Below are positions 54,719 to 63,635 of a DNA stretch of 64,000 nucleotides, one piece after another. How positions within the stretch are numbered: the first letter of the stretch is position 1; the number at the start of each line of letters is the position of its first letter. The translations under genes and the position numbers were made by a program. The notes beneath the pieces are model-generated. The model worked only from the letters and a program-made list of their open reading frames with translations, was not told the origin of the DNA and did no database searches. The stretch comes from Erwinia sp. 198 (GTDB lineage: Bacteria; Pseudomonadota; Gammaproteobacteria; Enterobacterales; Enterobacteriaceae): positions 104,014 through 168,013 of the forward strand of contig NZ_RHUM01000005.1 in the NCBI RefSeq assembly GCF_003937915.1, in the 5' to 3' direction.

Positions 54719-54747
54719 CGAACTTTTGCTGTTGCCCGCAGTCATAA
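54719..54747 (+). promoter_or_regulatory. Sigma-E promoter of rybB
   Basis: CGAACTT (54719-54725) and GTCATAA (54741-54747) are 15 bases apart and end 5 bases before the RybB 5' end. This fits the sigma-E pattern GGAACTT-N16-TCAAA, and E. coli rybB is sigma-E dependent. Confidence 0.75.
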
Positions 54748-54752
54748 TTAAT

Positions 54753-54820
54753 GCCACTGCTTTTCTTTGAAATCCCCCGGATTGTGGAGCCCGTTAATCT
54801 TATGATTGACGGGTTTTTTT
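54753..54820 (+). ncRNA. rybB: Small RNA RybB
   Basis: Hfq-dependent sRNA of the envelope-stress response that represses many outer-membrane porin mRNAs. The 5' end GCCACTGCTTTTCTTTGA equals the conserved seed region of E. coli RybB, followed by an AATCCCC-like spacer and TGTGGAGCCCGTTAA. The 3' end is a CCCGTTAATC/GATTGACGGG hairpin with seven T residues. At about 68 bases it is shorter than the E. coli RNA (79), because the terminator loop is smaller. It lies next to ybjL, as in E. coli. Confidence 0.88.
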
Positions 54821-55091
54821 CTTTTTGTTTTCCGCTCTTCCCTGCCCGCTCCCTTTTTTCTGTCCTCGATCCTTAACGAAACCACAACCGCTAACGGAAT
54901 TAAGAGCGAGCCTATTTCACTTTTATTGGGCCGCTTCTACTTTATGTGGCTGCCTTCAGGGATGCCGTGACAAGCTGGCAGCATAGCCAGCGCGCGAACC
55001 TCTGACCGGATTGAGACACTTTATGGCCGCCACCGGCCCGTTTTTACTTTCAGGCACGTCAGGTGCCGCTGAACGAGATAAGGAAATAACC
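54821..55091 (+). promoter_or_regulatory. rybB-ybjG intergenic region
   Basis: These 271 bases lead into ybjG and hold its promoter. A CTTAAC near 54872 and ATTAAG near 54898 recall parts of a PmrA box, but not in the required spacing and orientation. No other gene is seen. Confidence 0.35.
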
Positions 55092-55700
55092 ATGCTGGAA
55101 GCGCTAAACCGGTCGCTGTTTCTCTGGATTAACGCCACGCCCGACACGCCCGCCTGGTTGATATCGCTGGCTACCCTGGTGGCTCGCGATCTGATCACCA
55201 TTGTGCCCGTACTCATTGTCGCGCTGTGGCTGTGGGGGCCGAGAAGTCAGGTTGGCTCACAGCGCCGGCTGGTCCTGAAAACCGCTCTCGCCCTGGCCTG
55301 CGCCTTAACCATATCCTGGCTAATCGGCAGCCTGTATCCTCATCCACGCCCCTTTGTTATCGGGCTGGGCTATCAGTTTCTTGCGCACGAGGCGACGGAA
55401 TCCTATCCCAGCAATCATGGCACTATTATTTTCACTTTTGCCATCGCCTTTTTCTGCTGGCATCGCGCCTGGTCTGGCGTAGTGCTGCTGGCGGCCGGTC
55501 TGGCAATTGCCTGGTCACGCATTTTCCTGGGCGTTCACTGGCCAATGGATATGCTGGGCGGCCTGCTGCTGGGGATGCTCTCCTGCCTGGTGGCGCAGGT
55601 TACGTGGCATTTTTGCGGCCAGCGCTTATTGCATAATATTTCTTCGCTTTACCGCCTCTTGTTTGCTTTCCCAATTCGCAAAGGCTGGGTGCGTGAATAA
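55092..55700 (+). CDS. ybjG: Undecaprenyl-diphosphatase YbjG
   Basis: PAP2-family phosphatase in the inner membrane that recycles undecaprenyl pyrophosphate for wall and O-antigen synthesis. The 202-residue product has about five helices and the three PAP2 motifs: PHPRPF (the usual leading Lys not seen), SYPSNHGT and SRIFLGVHWPMDMLGG. ATG 55092 (MLEALNRSLFLWINATPD) is chosen by homology and follows AAGGAA. In E. coli deoR and dacC lie next; here an SdaC-like permease intervenes. Confidence 0.94.
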   Translation: MLEALNRSLFLWINATPDTPAWLISLATLVARDLITIVPVLIVALWLWGPRSQVGSQRRLVLKTALALACALTISWLIGSLYPHPRPFVIGLGYQFLAHEATESYPSNHGTIIFTFAIAFFCWHRAWSGVVLLAAGLAIAWSRIFLGVHWPMDMLGGLLLGMLSCLVAQVTWHFCGQRLLHNISSLYRLLFAFPIRKGWVRE

Positions 55701-56200
55701 TACTTTGCCAGATTAATTATAATAATCAGGCCGAAGCAACGGCTCACATTATCGACATAATATTGCGCAACAGGCCGAAATATTAAACGCCTTTTATTCG
55801 TCCGTTGCGCAAATGAATAGAGTTAACCATACGCATTGAAGCTTAATTTTTAAGTTATTGATTTATAAATATAAAAACCATTAAGACTGTAAGCACCCAT
55901 GAAAGCCTGTTATTTAACCAATCGCGCATCTGCCAGATTTGGTTTTAATGACTATAGTAACCGCTTCCATTCAGCACTTCTTATGGCGCTAACCTTCCCA
56001 TTCAGACGATCGCGCTGTAAAGACGCCAGGTAATCCCCTTATCTGAGATCTCTGCTTTCTAATTTTCCCTTTCTTCTTCTTTTTCTGGTGGTAGAGTGTT
56101 GCTCGCCTCAGTCAGAATAGTTAATTACGCCTGATGAGAGCCGTTTTCCTGTTTTACGTTCAGGTTATTTAGCTCACTATTTTCAACCGGGAGATTGTCA
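55701..56200 (+). promoter_or_regulatory. Long AT-rich region upstream of the SdaC-like gene
   Basis: These 500 bases hold no convincing coding frame. The middle (55780-55900) is very AT-rich. The promoter of the permease gene is expected here, but I could not place it, and I saw no clear terminator for ybjG or CRP site. It may mark an insertion boundary. Confidence 0.35.
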
Positions 56201-57460
56201 ATGGAATCCACTAAAACGGCTACGCTGCCGTCAACGGACGCATCGACAGAGTGGCGCAAAAGCGACACCACGTGGATGCTCGGCCTTTACGGCACGGCTA
56301 TCGGTGCTGGCGTGCTGTTTTTACCGATCAATGCCGGTATCGGCGGGCTGATCCCCCTGCTTATTATGGCGGCCCTGGCTTTTCCTATGACTTTCTTCGC
56401 CCATCGTGGTCTCTGTCGCTTTGTGCTTTCCGGACGCGGCGATCGGGATATTACCGGCGTGGTGGAAGAACATTTCGGTGCGGGCGCGGGCACGCTGCTC
56501 ACCCTGCTCTATTTCTTTGCTATCTATCCTATCCTGCTGGTTTATAGCGTGGCTATCACCAACACCGTAGAGAGCTTTATCAGCCATCAGCTCCATTTAT
56601 CGCCGCCGCCCAGAGCGCTGCTGTCGCTGATTTTGATTGCGGGTTTGATGGCTATCGTGCGCTTCGGCAAAGAGACCATCGTTAAAACCATGAGCGTGCT
56701 GGTTTATCCTTTTGTCCTGGTGCTGATGGCGCTGGCGCTCTTTTTGATCCCACACTGGAACAGCACGATTTTTCATCATGCGGAAGGCAGCAGCAAGGGC
56801 CTGTGGATGACGCTTTGGCTGGCTATCCCGGTCATGGTGTTTTCTTTTAATCATTCACCGATTATTTCGGCTTTTGCGGTAGCAAAGCGTCAGGAATATG
56901 GCGATAACGCGGCAAAAAAGTGCGCGCGCATTCTGGCCCGCAGTCATCTGATGATGGTAGTGACGGTGATGTTTTTCGTCTTCAGCTGTGTGCTTAGCCT
57001 GTCGCCGGAAAACCTGGCGGAAGCGAAAGAGCAGAACATCTCTATTCTTTCTTATCTGGCTAACCATTTTAATACCCCGCTGATGGGCTGGCTTGCGCCG
57101 CTGATCGCGATGGTCGCTATTACCAAATCGTTTCTGGGCCACTATCTGGGCGCGCGAGAAGGCTTTAACGGCCTGATCGCCAGGACTTTCCGCCAGCCGC
57201 CGGCGGAAAACAAACTGAACCGGATAACGGCAGTCTTTATGTTTCTGACCACCTGGCTGGTAGCAACCAAAAACCCCAGCATTCTGGGGATGATTGAAAC
57301 GCTGGGCGGGCCTGTAATTGCCGTGCTGCTTTTCCTGATGCCGATGTACGCGATTAACAAGGTGCCGTCGATGCGCCAGTACAGCGGGAAAATCAGCAAC
57401 GTATTTGTGGTGCTGACGGGCCTGATTGCCATTTCGGCTATCGCTTACGACCTGTTCTGA
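56201..57460 (+). CDS. sdaC: SdaC-like serine/proton symporter (HAAAP family)
   Basis: Inner-membrane amino-acid permease that imports L-serine with protons. The 419-residue product has eleven predicted helices and is very close to E. coli SdaC: WMLGLYGTAIGAGVLFLPINAG near the N-terminus, GLWMTLWLAIPVMVFSFNHSPIIS in the middle and SILGMIETLGGP near the end. ATG 56201 follows CGGGAGA. In E. coli sdaC is paired with the serine deaminase gene sdaB elsewhere; here it stands alone between ybjG and dacC, so it may be a second copy or a moved gene. Confidence 0.9.
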   Translation: MESTKTATLPSTDASTEWRKSDTTWMLGLYGTAIGAGVLFLPINAGIGGLIPLLIMAALAFPMTFFAHRGLCRFVLSGRGDRDITGVVEEHFGAGAGTLLTLLYFFAIYPILLVYSVAITNTVESFISHQLHLSPPPRALLSLILIAGLMAIVRFGKETIVKTMSVLVYPFVLVLMALALFLIPHWNSTIFHHAEGSSKGLWMTLWLAIPVMVFSFNHSPIISAFAVAKRQEYGDNAAKKCARILARSHLMMVVTVMFFVFSCVLSLSPENLAEAKEQNISILSYLANHFNTPLMGWLAPLIAMVAITKSFLGHYLGAREGFNGLIARTFRQPPAENKLNRITAVFMFLTTWLVATKNPSILGMIETLGGPVIAVLLFLMPMYAINKVPSMRQYSGKISNVFVVLTGLIAISAIAYDLF

Positions 57461-57507
57461 CCAGGGATGCGCCACGGATGGCGCCGCAGCATACCGATAT
57501 TAAGCGC

Positions 57508-58710
57508 TTAGCCTAACCATTTGCCGAACCAGCCGTGCAGCTTCATCAGCACAAAATCCCACATCCGGCTAAAGACGCTTCCCTCTTTTACCTCATCCAT
57601 CGCCACCAGCGGACGTTGCTCAATAGTTTTACCGTTCAGCTGAAAGTCAATGGTGCCGACAATCTGATTTTTCTTTAGCGGCGCCGTCAGCTGCGGCTCG
57701 TTGAGCGTAAAGCTCGCTTTCAGCTCCTTTGTCCGATCTTTTGGCAAGGTTATCGCTGCATCTTCCGCCACGCCCAGGCGCACCTCTTTCCGATCTCCGA
57801 ACCAGACCCGCTGCGAAGCAAAGGGTTTGTCGGCTTTTATCGGCGTGATAGTTTCGTAAAAACGGAAACCCCACGTCAGCAGTTTTTCGCTTTCGCGAAA
57901 GCGTATGGCGTCGGTTGCTGCGCCTAGCACCACGGAGATCAGCCGCTGTTCTCCTTGCGTCGCTGAAGCGACCAGGTTGTTTCCCGCTCCGGCGGTATGG
58001 CCGGTTTTGATGCCGTCTACCTGCAGATTTGTGCTCCACAGCAGACGGTTACGATTGTGCTGTTTAATATTATTGAACGTAAATTCTTTCTCTTTATGCA
58101 GCGCGTATTCTGCCGGCACGTCGCGGATCAAAGCCTGACCAAGCAGCGCCATATCACGGGCGGTGCTGTACTGGCCGTCTGCATCCAGCCCGTGTACGGT
58201 TTTAAAATGCGTGTTTTTTAGCCCCAGCGCCTGAACGTAATTGTTCATCAGCCCCACAAAGGCATCCTGGCTTCCCGCCACGTAATCCGCCAGCGCAATG
58301 CTGGCATCGTTGCCGGACTGGATCACCACGCCTTTATTCAGTTCGGCGACGGGAATGCGATCGCCCGGTTTTAAAAACATCAGCGAAGAGCCTTTCAGTA
58401 TAGGGTTACCGGTAGCCCAGGCATCCTTGCCGATGGTGACCAGATCGTCATCGTGAATTTTCCCTGCTTTCATTGCCTGTCCGATAACATAGCTGGCCAT
58501 GATTTTGGTCAGGCTGGCCGGATCGTGACGCTCGTCCGCATTGGATGCGGTTAGTACCTTACCGCTGTGATAGTCCATCAGGATCCAGGCTTTGGCCTCA
58601 ACCTGTGGCGGCACAGGAGCATCCGCTGCGCGGCTGGTGAAAGAGGCGGCGAGCAACAACACAGAGAGCGTGGCAGCGTGAATTCCGGCGGAGAGGCGCA
58701 TCATGGTCAT
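57508..58710 (-). CDS. dacC: D-alanyl-D-alanine carboxypeptidase DacC (PBP6)
   Basis: Penicillin-binding protein that trims the terminal D-Ala from peptidoglycan stem peptides in the periplasm. The 400-residue product has a signal peptide (about 1-29) and the serine-peptidase motifs SLTK (66-69), SGN (132-134) and KTG (235-237). A C-terminal beta domain and an amphipathic membrane anchor ([13 protein letters not shown]) follow. ATG 58710 is chosen as the first Met; one at 58701 is close by. It is divergent from the HAD gene. Confidence 0.96.
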   Translation of the reverse strand: MTMMRLSAGIHAATLSVLLLAASFTSRAADAPVPPQVEAKAWILMDYHSGKVLTASNADERHDPASLTKIMASYVIGQAMKAGKIHDDDLVTIGKDAWATGNPILKGSSLMFLKPGDRIPVAELNKGVVIQSGNDASIALADYVAGSQDAFVGLMNNYVQALGLKNTHFKTVHGLDADGQYSTARDMALLGQALIRDVPAEYALHKEKEFTFNNIKQHNRNRLLWSTNLQVDGIKTGHTAGAGNNLVASATQGEQRLISVVLGAATDAIRFRESEKLLTWGFRFYETITPIKADKPFASQRVWFGDRKEVRLGVAEDAAITLPKDRTKELKASFTLNEPQLTAPLKKNQIVGTIDFQLNGKTIEQRPLVAMDEVKEGSVFSRMWDFVLMKLHGWFGKWLG

Positions 58711-58940
58711 GGCGGTTTCTGGCTATCCTTATGAAAAATAAAAGCTTGTCGCATTTACGGGCGAAGAGTCTTTTACGCTAGCGTTTATGGTCGCTAAAAA
58801 GAACCTTGATTCAGTAAAGTTTTTTAAAATTTATTAGAGAAACTCACCCCACCACAGGGCGTTAGTCTGATTTTGCAGCAGGCTGTTAAGTCCGTCACAA
58901 AACTTAGCTAATCTGAATTCAGTCTCTTGATGGAGTCAAC

Positions 58941-59600
58941 ATGATGGATTTAGCCCTGTTCGATCTTGATGAAACGCTTATTTGCGAAGACAGCGCCAGC
59001 CTGTGGTGCCGCTGGCTGGTTTCGCAAGGGTATGCGCCGGCCGCGCTGGTAGAGCAGGAAAGAGCGTTGATGGTTCGTTACCGCGAGGGTCTGCTGTCGG
59101 CAGAGGAGTATATGCAGGCGACGCTAACGCCGCTGGCAGGAATGGGGACACTTACCGTTGCCGGCTGGGTCAGGCGTTTTATTCAGCGCGATATCCTGCC
59201 TCGCCTCTACCCTGCCGCGCGCGAAAAGCTGGCGTGGCACCAGCAGCGTGGCGATAAAGTGATGGTGATGTCGCCAGGCGGCGATCATCTGGCGATGCCT
59301 ATCGCGCAGCAGCTTGGCGCAGATGGCGCGCTGGCTGTTGGCGTGGAGATCGTCAACGATCGCTACAGCGGCCGCCCCTGCGGCGTAAGCAATCACGGCA
59401 GGGATGCGACGGCGAGACTGACGGACTGGCTGGCGCTACAGGATGACGCGCGGTTTACGCAAATCTGGGCCTATGGCGATTCCATTAACGATCTGCCGCT
59501 GCTGGAACGTGCCGATCGCGCCCACGTTATTAATCCAGCGGAACCGCTTTATCAGCTGGCGCTACAGCGCGGCTGGGAAGTGTGCCGCTGGATAAAATAG
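58941..59600 (+). CDS. HAD-superfamily subfamily IB phosphatase
   Basis: Cytoplasmic phosphatase of the haloacid-dehalogenase superfamily, SerB-like subfamily IB; substrate unknown. The 219-residue product has motif I FDLDETL (nucleophile Asp8, acid Asp10), motif II MSPGG (Ser in VMVMSPGGDH) and motif III YGDSINDLPLL. A helical cap lies at about residues 15-85. It stands alone between dacC and yliI with a terminator behind it. Relatives include phosphoserine phosphatases and lipid-phosphate phosphatases, so I do not assign a substrate. Confidence 0.88.
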   Translation: MMDLALFDLDETLICEDSASLWCRWLVSQGYAPAALVEQERALMVRYREGLLSAEEYMQATLTPLAGMGTLTVAGWVRRFIQRDILPRLYPAAREKLAWHQQRGDKVMVMSPGGDHLAMPIAQQLGADGALAVGVEIVNDRYSGRPCGVSNHGRDATARLTDWLALQDDARFTQIWAYGDSINDLPLLERADRAHVINPAEPLYQLALQRGWEVCRWIK

Positions 59601-59624
59601 CGTGCCGGCCTCGCTTTCCCTGGT

Positions 59625-59649
59625 AAACCGGCCTCCTGGCCGGTTTTAC
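59625..59649. terminator. Terminator shared by the HAD gene and yliI
   Basis: AAACCGGCC pairs with GGCCGGTTT (9 bp, tetraloop), followed by TAC. It overlaps the yliI stop codon and lies between two convergent genes. Confidence 0.75.
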
Positions 59650-60758
59650 TTCGGCGCAATTCGCAGCAGTTTGCCATCTGTTTCATCCGTTAAGACGTAC
59701 AGATAGCCGTCAGGGCCGGTGCGCACGTCACGAATGCGCTCGCCGCGATCCTTAAGCAGGCGGGCTTGCTCCGTCACCTTTTCGCCGTCCACGGTCAGAT
59801 GGATAAGACTTTTGTCTTTCAGCGCGCCGATAAAGAGCGAGTTTTTCCATGCCGGAAAGCGATCGCCCTGATAAAACGCCATTCCGCTGAGCGCAGGCGA
59901 AACCTTCCAGTAAAGCTGCGGCTGAACCGTATTCGGTGCTTCGCCGCCCTGAGAACCGGGCACTTTGTCGCCGCCATAATCTATGCCCCAGGTCGCCAGC
60001 GGCCAGCCGTAGTTTTCTCCCTTACGCAGAAGATTAATCTCATCGCCGCCGCGCGGGCCGTGCTCATTTTCCCACACTTCCCGCGTCGTTGGATTCAGCG
60101 CCAGCCCCTGCGGATTGCGCATGCCGTATGTCCAGATTTCAGGCCTTGCGTCCTTTTGCTGCACAAATGGATTATCTTCAGGCACGCTGCCATCCGCTTT
60201 CAGCCGCACAATTTTGCCGGTGAGCGTTTTAAGATCCTGCGCCGTGGCGGCCTGAAAATTATCGCCAAAGCTGATGTAGAGATAGCCTTTGTCATCAAAA
60301 AGCAGCCGTGAACCTAAGTTGGCGCCGCCTGAAAGTTTCGGTGCCTGCCGCAGCACAACGCGAAAGCTCTCAAGCCCGGAACGGGCTTTATTAAGCCTGC
60401 CGTAACCTACAACCGCGCCGGCACGCCCCTCTTTATCTGCCTCCGTATAGCTGAGCCAGACCCGACGGCTTTGCGCAAAATCAGGCGCCAGCGCGATATC
60501 CAGCAGGCCGCCCTGTCGTTTGGCCCAGACCTGGGGTACGCCCGTCAGCGGCGCCGACAGCCCTTTTCCCTGCTGCCACAGGCGAAGCTGCCCGTCACGT
60601 TCGGTGATCAGCAGTCCCTGCTCTTCCGGCAGAAAGGCGATGCCCCAGGGATGATGCAATCCTTTTTGGAGTTCGGTCACGGTAACTTCTTCGCCCACAG
60701 CCATTCCCGTGGTCAAAAGCGAGACGCTCAGCAGGCACGTTTGCAACAGTCGGGACAT
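59646..60758 (-). CDS. yliI: PQQ-dependent aldose sugar dehydrogenase YliI (Asd)
   Basis: Periplasmic soluble quinoprotein that oxidises aldoses when PQQ is available. The 370-residue product has a signal peptide (MSRLLQTCLLSVSLLTTGMAVG) and the six-bladed propeller of the soluble glucose dehydrogenase family. Conserved segments are LHHPWGIAFLP, GGLLDIALAPDF, YGMRNPQGLALNP and ENEHGPRGGDEINLL. It follows the E. coli yliI-dacC neighbourhood. Confidence 0.93.
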   Translation of the reverse strand: MSRLLQTCLLSVSLLTTGMAVGEEVTVTELQKGLHHPWGIAFLPEEQGLLITERDGQLRLWQQGKGLSAPLTGVPQVWAKRQGGLLDIALAPDFAQSRRVWLSYTEADKEGRAGAVVGYGRLNKARSGLESFRVVLRQAPKLSGGANLGSRLLFDDKGYLYISFGDNFQAATAQDLKTLTGKIVRLKADGSVPEDNPFVQQKDARPEIWTYGMRNPQGLALNPTTREVWENEHGPRGGDEINLLRKGENYGWPLATWGIDYGGDKVPGSQGGEAPNTVQPQLYWKVSPALSGMAFYQGDRFPAWKNSLFIGALKDKSLIHLTVDGEKVTEQARLLKDRGERIRDVRTGPDGYLYVLTDETDGKLLRIAPK

Positions 60759-60886
60759 ACTTTTTCTCCAGATAAGAGGGGCTGAAATAACTCTGGCACA
60801 GATGCTTTTCAGGCGGGCTACCTTTACAAAAATTCAAAATTGATAGCAGATTCAATTAACTCGATCGCCTAAAAAAAGTACTGGAT

Positions 60887-60910
60887 ATTTAAACAGTCAA
60901 CTGTATAATA
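60887..60910. promoter_or_regulatory. Promoter with overlapping palindrome upstream of the antirepressor gene
   Basis: TATAAT at 60904-60909 is a perfect -10. ACAGT-CA-ACTGT (60893-60904) is a perfect dyad directly against it, and the flanks extend the symmetry with one mismatch. A protein bound here would cover the -10/-35 spacer, so this is a likely operator. Confidence 0.5.
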
Positions 60911-60959
60911 TTTCTACTGCCCGCTCGGGTGTCTTTTGAAAAGCTTGGGGGTAAAACCT

Positions 60960-61667
60960 ATGATGATTTCGACAGAAAACCTCAGCTCGCTGAATCAATC
61001 GGTCACGATGAGCAGCCGGGAAATCGCTCAGTTAACTGGTATTCCGCACGGCGAAGTAAAACGGCTGATCAAAACGCTGGAAACCACCCAGCGTCTTTCT
61101 CAACCGCTGACGATTGGTGTTTACGAGCGTGACGGCGAAACGCGTCAGGAATATTGCCTGAACAAGCGCGATTCGTTACTGGCCGTGGCACGTCTTGCGC
61201 CCGCGTTTATTACCCAGGCGCTGGACAGCTGGCAGGAGCGCGAGAGAAGTACTCGCCTGCCGGATTTCACCAATCCCGCGGCGGCGGCGCGTGCCTGGGC
61301 CGAACAGTTTGAACAGCGTCAGGCAGCCGAGCAGCAGCTTGCCCTTTTCGCCCCAAAGGCAGAATTTTTTGACCGGTTTGTGCAGGTGGAAGATTCTCTG
61401 GGTTTTCGCCAGCTCTGCAAAATGCTGAAGGTGAAAGAGCCTGAATTTCGTCAGTTCCTGTTTGAACGCAATATTATGTACCGCGCCAACGGCACGCTGA
61501 TGCCGCAGCAGCATCATGTGCAGGCGGGCTACTTCACGGTGCGCACCAGCGTGGGTGAAAACCTGCACGCCTTCTCGCAGGCGCGCTTTACCGCTAAAGG
61601 CGTGAAATGGGTGACTAACCTGTGGGCAGCGCATCTTGCTGCACAGCCAAAAGGCGCAGCGGCGTAA
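60960..61667 (+). CDS. Phage-type antirepressor (Rha-like N-terminus, KilAC C-terminus)
   Basis: DNA-binding regulator of a type found in lambdoid and related phages, where antirepressors trigger or tune the lytic switch. The 235-residue product has an N-terminal Rha-like winged-helix segment, MSSREIAQLTGIPHGEVKRLI, at about 16-36, a linker, and a C-terminal KilAC (ANT) domain with FRQLCKMLKVKEPEFRQFLFERNIMYR. The start at 60960 (MMISTENLSS) follows GGGGG; a second ATG is 3 bases on. No other phage gene is nearby, so it seems to be a domesticated remnant or an isolated regulator. Its target is unknown. Confidence 0.8.
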   Translation: MMISTENLSSLNQSVTMSSREIAQLTGIPHGEVKRLIKTLETTQRLSQPLTIGVYERDGETRQEYCLNKRDSLLAVARLAPAFITQALDSWQERERSTRLPDFTNPAAAARAWAEQFEQRQAAEQQLALFAPKAEFFDRFVQVEDSLGFRQLCKMLKVKEPEFRQFLFERNIMYRANGTLMPQQHHVQAGYFTVRTSVGENLHAFSQARFTAKGVKWVTNLWAAHLAAQPKGAAA

Positions 61668-62227
61668 CCGCAGCAATCGGCCATGGACTGGCCGGGTTAT
61701 AGCATGTTGTAACTATGATCGAATGACTGCTACTCCGGCCAAAAATAATCCGCAGCACGCCCGTTTTCAGAACCGTCTTTTATGCTGAGCCTGTCCCTTC
61801 CGCTTGCCGGTTATCCTGTCTGAAACTGTTTGCAGTTTGTCAGGCTTCAGGGGGCGTTTTGTGCTGACGTTATCTTTCGTTTGATAATTCCCTGCCTGAA
61901 ACCAGGGTGCAGTTAATTACAGGAAAAGCTCGTTGCCTGTTGTAGCCGGGCGCTGTGAATCATCCCGCCTGAAGATTTGTAATGCACCTCAGGGTTCAGA
62001 AAAGTCTGTTTTTACAGGCATATTTATTGAGGCTATTTTGTCCAGTTTTAAGCGCTTTTCAGCGCCATGCCTGCTTCCGCACGCGTTTTGACGCGCGCTG
62101 TATCTGCTTGTTTTTCTGGCCTCCGGCCCGGCTAAACGAGAACTTATCGTGTTTACCTTCCCATTTTTACCAATTTCTACCAGGCTTATTGCGTTGCTTA
62201 ACTAACGTAATCTACCAGGAGGTAAAC
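61668..62227 (+). promoter_or_regulatory. Long non-coding region upstream of the Mn catalase gene
   Basis: These 560 bases contain an imperfect hairpin at 61815-61844 but no clear terminator. The catalase frame stays open back to an ATG at 61982, but those residues have no ribosome site and do not resemble the family. A long leader or complex regulation of the catalase is possible. No promoter is assigned. Confidence 0.4.
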
Positions 62228-63076
62228 ATGTTTCATCATTCATCGAAACTGCAATATCCGGTAAAAGTCGACAAGCCCGATCCAGAATTTGCCATGCTGT
62301 TGCAGCAGGCCATCGGCGGTGTCGAAGGGGAAATACGCGTTGCTATGCAATATTTTTTCCAGGCGATGGGGACTCGCGGCGATCCACGCATTAAAGATTT
62401 GCTGATCTCCACCGCTACCGAAGAGCTGGCTCATATCGAAATGCTTGGTCATGCCGTCGCGCTTAATCTTGAAGGGGCACCGCTTTCCTATCAGGAAGAA
62501 TCGGCGAAGGATCCGGTAGTTAACGCTATCCTGGGCGGCATGAATCCGCGTCATATTCTGTCGTCAGGCCTGGCGGCCATGCCCGTCAACGCTAACGGGA
62601 TGTCTTTTGATATGAGTCACATTTACGCTTCCGGTAACGTTGCTGCGGATATGCTGGCTAACGTTACCGCAGAGGCTACCGGCCGCGTGCTGGCAACCCG
62701 TTTGTATAACCTGACGGAAGACAAAGGTATGAAGGATTTCCTTTCTTTCCTGATTGCCCGCGATACCATGCACCAACAGCAGTGGCTGGCGGTAATTGAG
62801 GATATGGGCGGCATCGGTGCGTCTATGCCTGTTCCGAACAGCTTCCCGCAGTCTGAGGAGGCGCAGGAGCACTCTTATTACTGTCTGAACACTTCACTGG
62901 ATAAACCGCTGCCAAAAGGCCGCTGGAGTGAAGGCCCGGCCTACGACGGCGTGGGGCAGTTTACCGCGAAAGAGAAACCGGACATCCTGGGACAGGAACC
63001 TGTCCTCGGCCCGGCCAGACCGGGATCCGGCGCGCAGAAAGAGCAGATCCAGCCGGGCGCTCCGCTGGAAAAATAA
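62228..63076 (+). CDS. Manganese catalase family protein
   Basis: Non-heme catalase that dismutates hydrogen peroxide with a dimanganese centre. The 282-residue product has all five expected metal ligands: E35 (EGEIR), E66 and H69 (EELAHIE), E149 (TAEATGR) and H182 (ARDTMHQQQ). The last 60 residues, rich in Gly and Pro, form the usual C-terminal tail. ATG 62228 follows AGGAGG at ideal spacing. This gene is accessory in enterobacteria and absent from this place in E. coli K-12. It is followed by a terminator. Confidence 0.94.
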   Translation: MFHHSSKLQYPVKVDKPDPEFAMLLQQAIGGVEGEIRVAMQYFFQAMGTRGDPRIKDLLISTATEELAHIEMLGHAVALNLEGAPLSYQEESAKDPVVNAILGGMNPRHILSSGLAAMPVNANGMSFDMSHIYASGNVAADMLANVTAEATGRVLATRLYNLTEDKGMKDFLSFLIARDTMHQQQWLAVIEDMGGIGASMPVPNSFPQSEEAQEHSYYCLNTSLDKPLPKGRWSEGPAYDGVGQFTAKEKPDILGQEPVLGPARPGSGAQKEQIQPGAPLEK

Positions 63077-63086
63077 TGCTGTATGC

Positions 63087-63110
63087 AGGCCGCTTAATTG
63101 CGGCCTTTTT
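63087..63110 (+). terminator. Terminator after the Mn catalase gene
   Basis: AGGCCGC pairs with GCGGCCT across a 6-base loop and four T follow. It lies between convergent genes. Confidence 0.85.
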
Positions 63111-63124
63111 AACGTTTAACAGCG

Positions 63125-63574
63125 TTAGCCATATTTCGCCTGATGGGCTTTTTTACGTTTCAGGTAATCTTCGTCCTCACGAAGCTTATCCCATCGGGCT
63201 TTAAAAATAGCCGCCGCTTCCGCTTTCTCTTCATTAACGTGATAAGGCAGCACCTGCCGATCTTCGTCATATTTACGGCCGCCTTTATGATTGGCGTAGC
63301 GCCTGGCTCGCGTATAGCCCATCTGAATAAATTTTCGCGCCATGTCCATACCGACAAAATCATCTTTTGCACGGTACTCTTCAAACAGCTCCATAATTTT
63401 TTTAGCCGAGGCTTCCGCAATGGCGGGCGTTTTGAAACGCCAGTGCGGTAATATTTCGCCTTTATAAGGCTCGACCATCAGGACGCCCTGTTCACCGCGC
63501 CCAACCTGATACAGCTCAGGATGCTGGCGAAAATCGATGGTTTTAAAATCCTGCTCGTAATCAAATTCCTTCAC
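63125..63574 (-). CDS. DUF4385 family protein
   Basis: Cytoplasmic protein of unknown function. The 149-residue product is highly charged, with a conserved VGRGEQGVLMVEPYKGEILPHWRFKTPAIAEASA segment and a Lys/Arg-rich C-terminus (RKKAHQAKYG). It fits the DUF4385 family. No signal peptide or membrane segment is present. It is convergent with the Mn catalase and upstream of nothing obvious. I cannot give a role. Confidence 0.75.
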   Translation of the reverse strand: MKEFDYEQDFKTIDFRQHPELYQVGRGEQGVLMVEPYKGEILPHWRFKTPAIAEASAKKIMELFEEYRAKDDFVGMDMARKFIQMGYTRARRYANHKGGRKYDEDRQVLPYHVNEEKAEAAAIFKARWDKLREDEDYLKRKKAHQAKYG

Positions 63575-63635
63575 GGCCCACCTCTGGGTAAAAAGGTAAG
63601 CCTGGCACAGGAAAAGAAAAAGGCGCCAGCATGGC

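Noticed and set aside
61982-62227. N-terminal extension of the Mn catalase frame
   Set aside because: The 82 extra residues do not match the family. The ATG at 62228 has an ideal AGGAGG, and metal-ligand numbering then fits the known enzymes.
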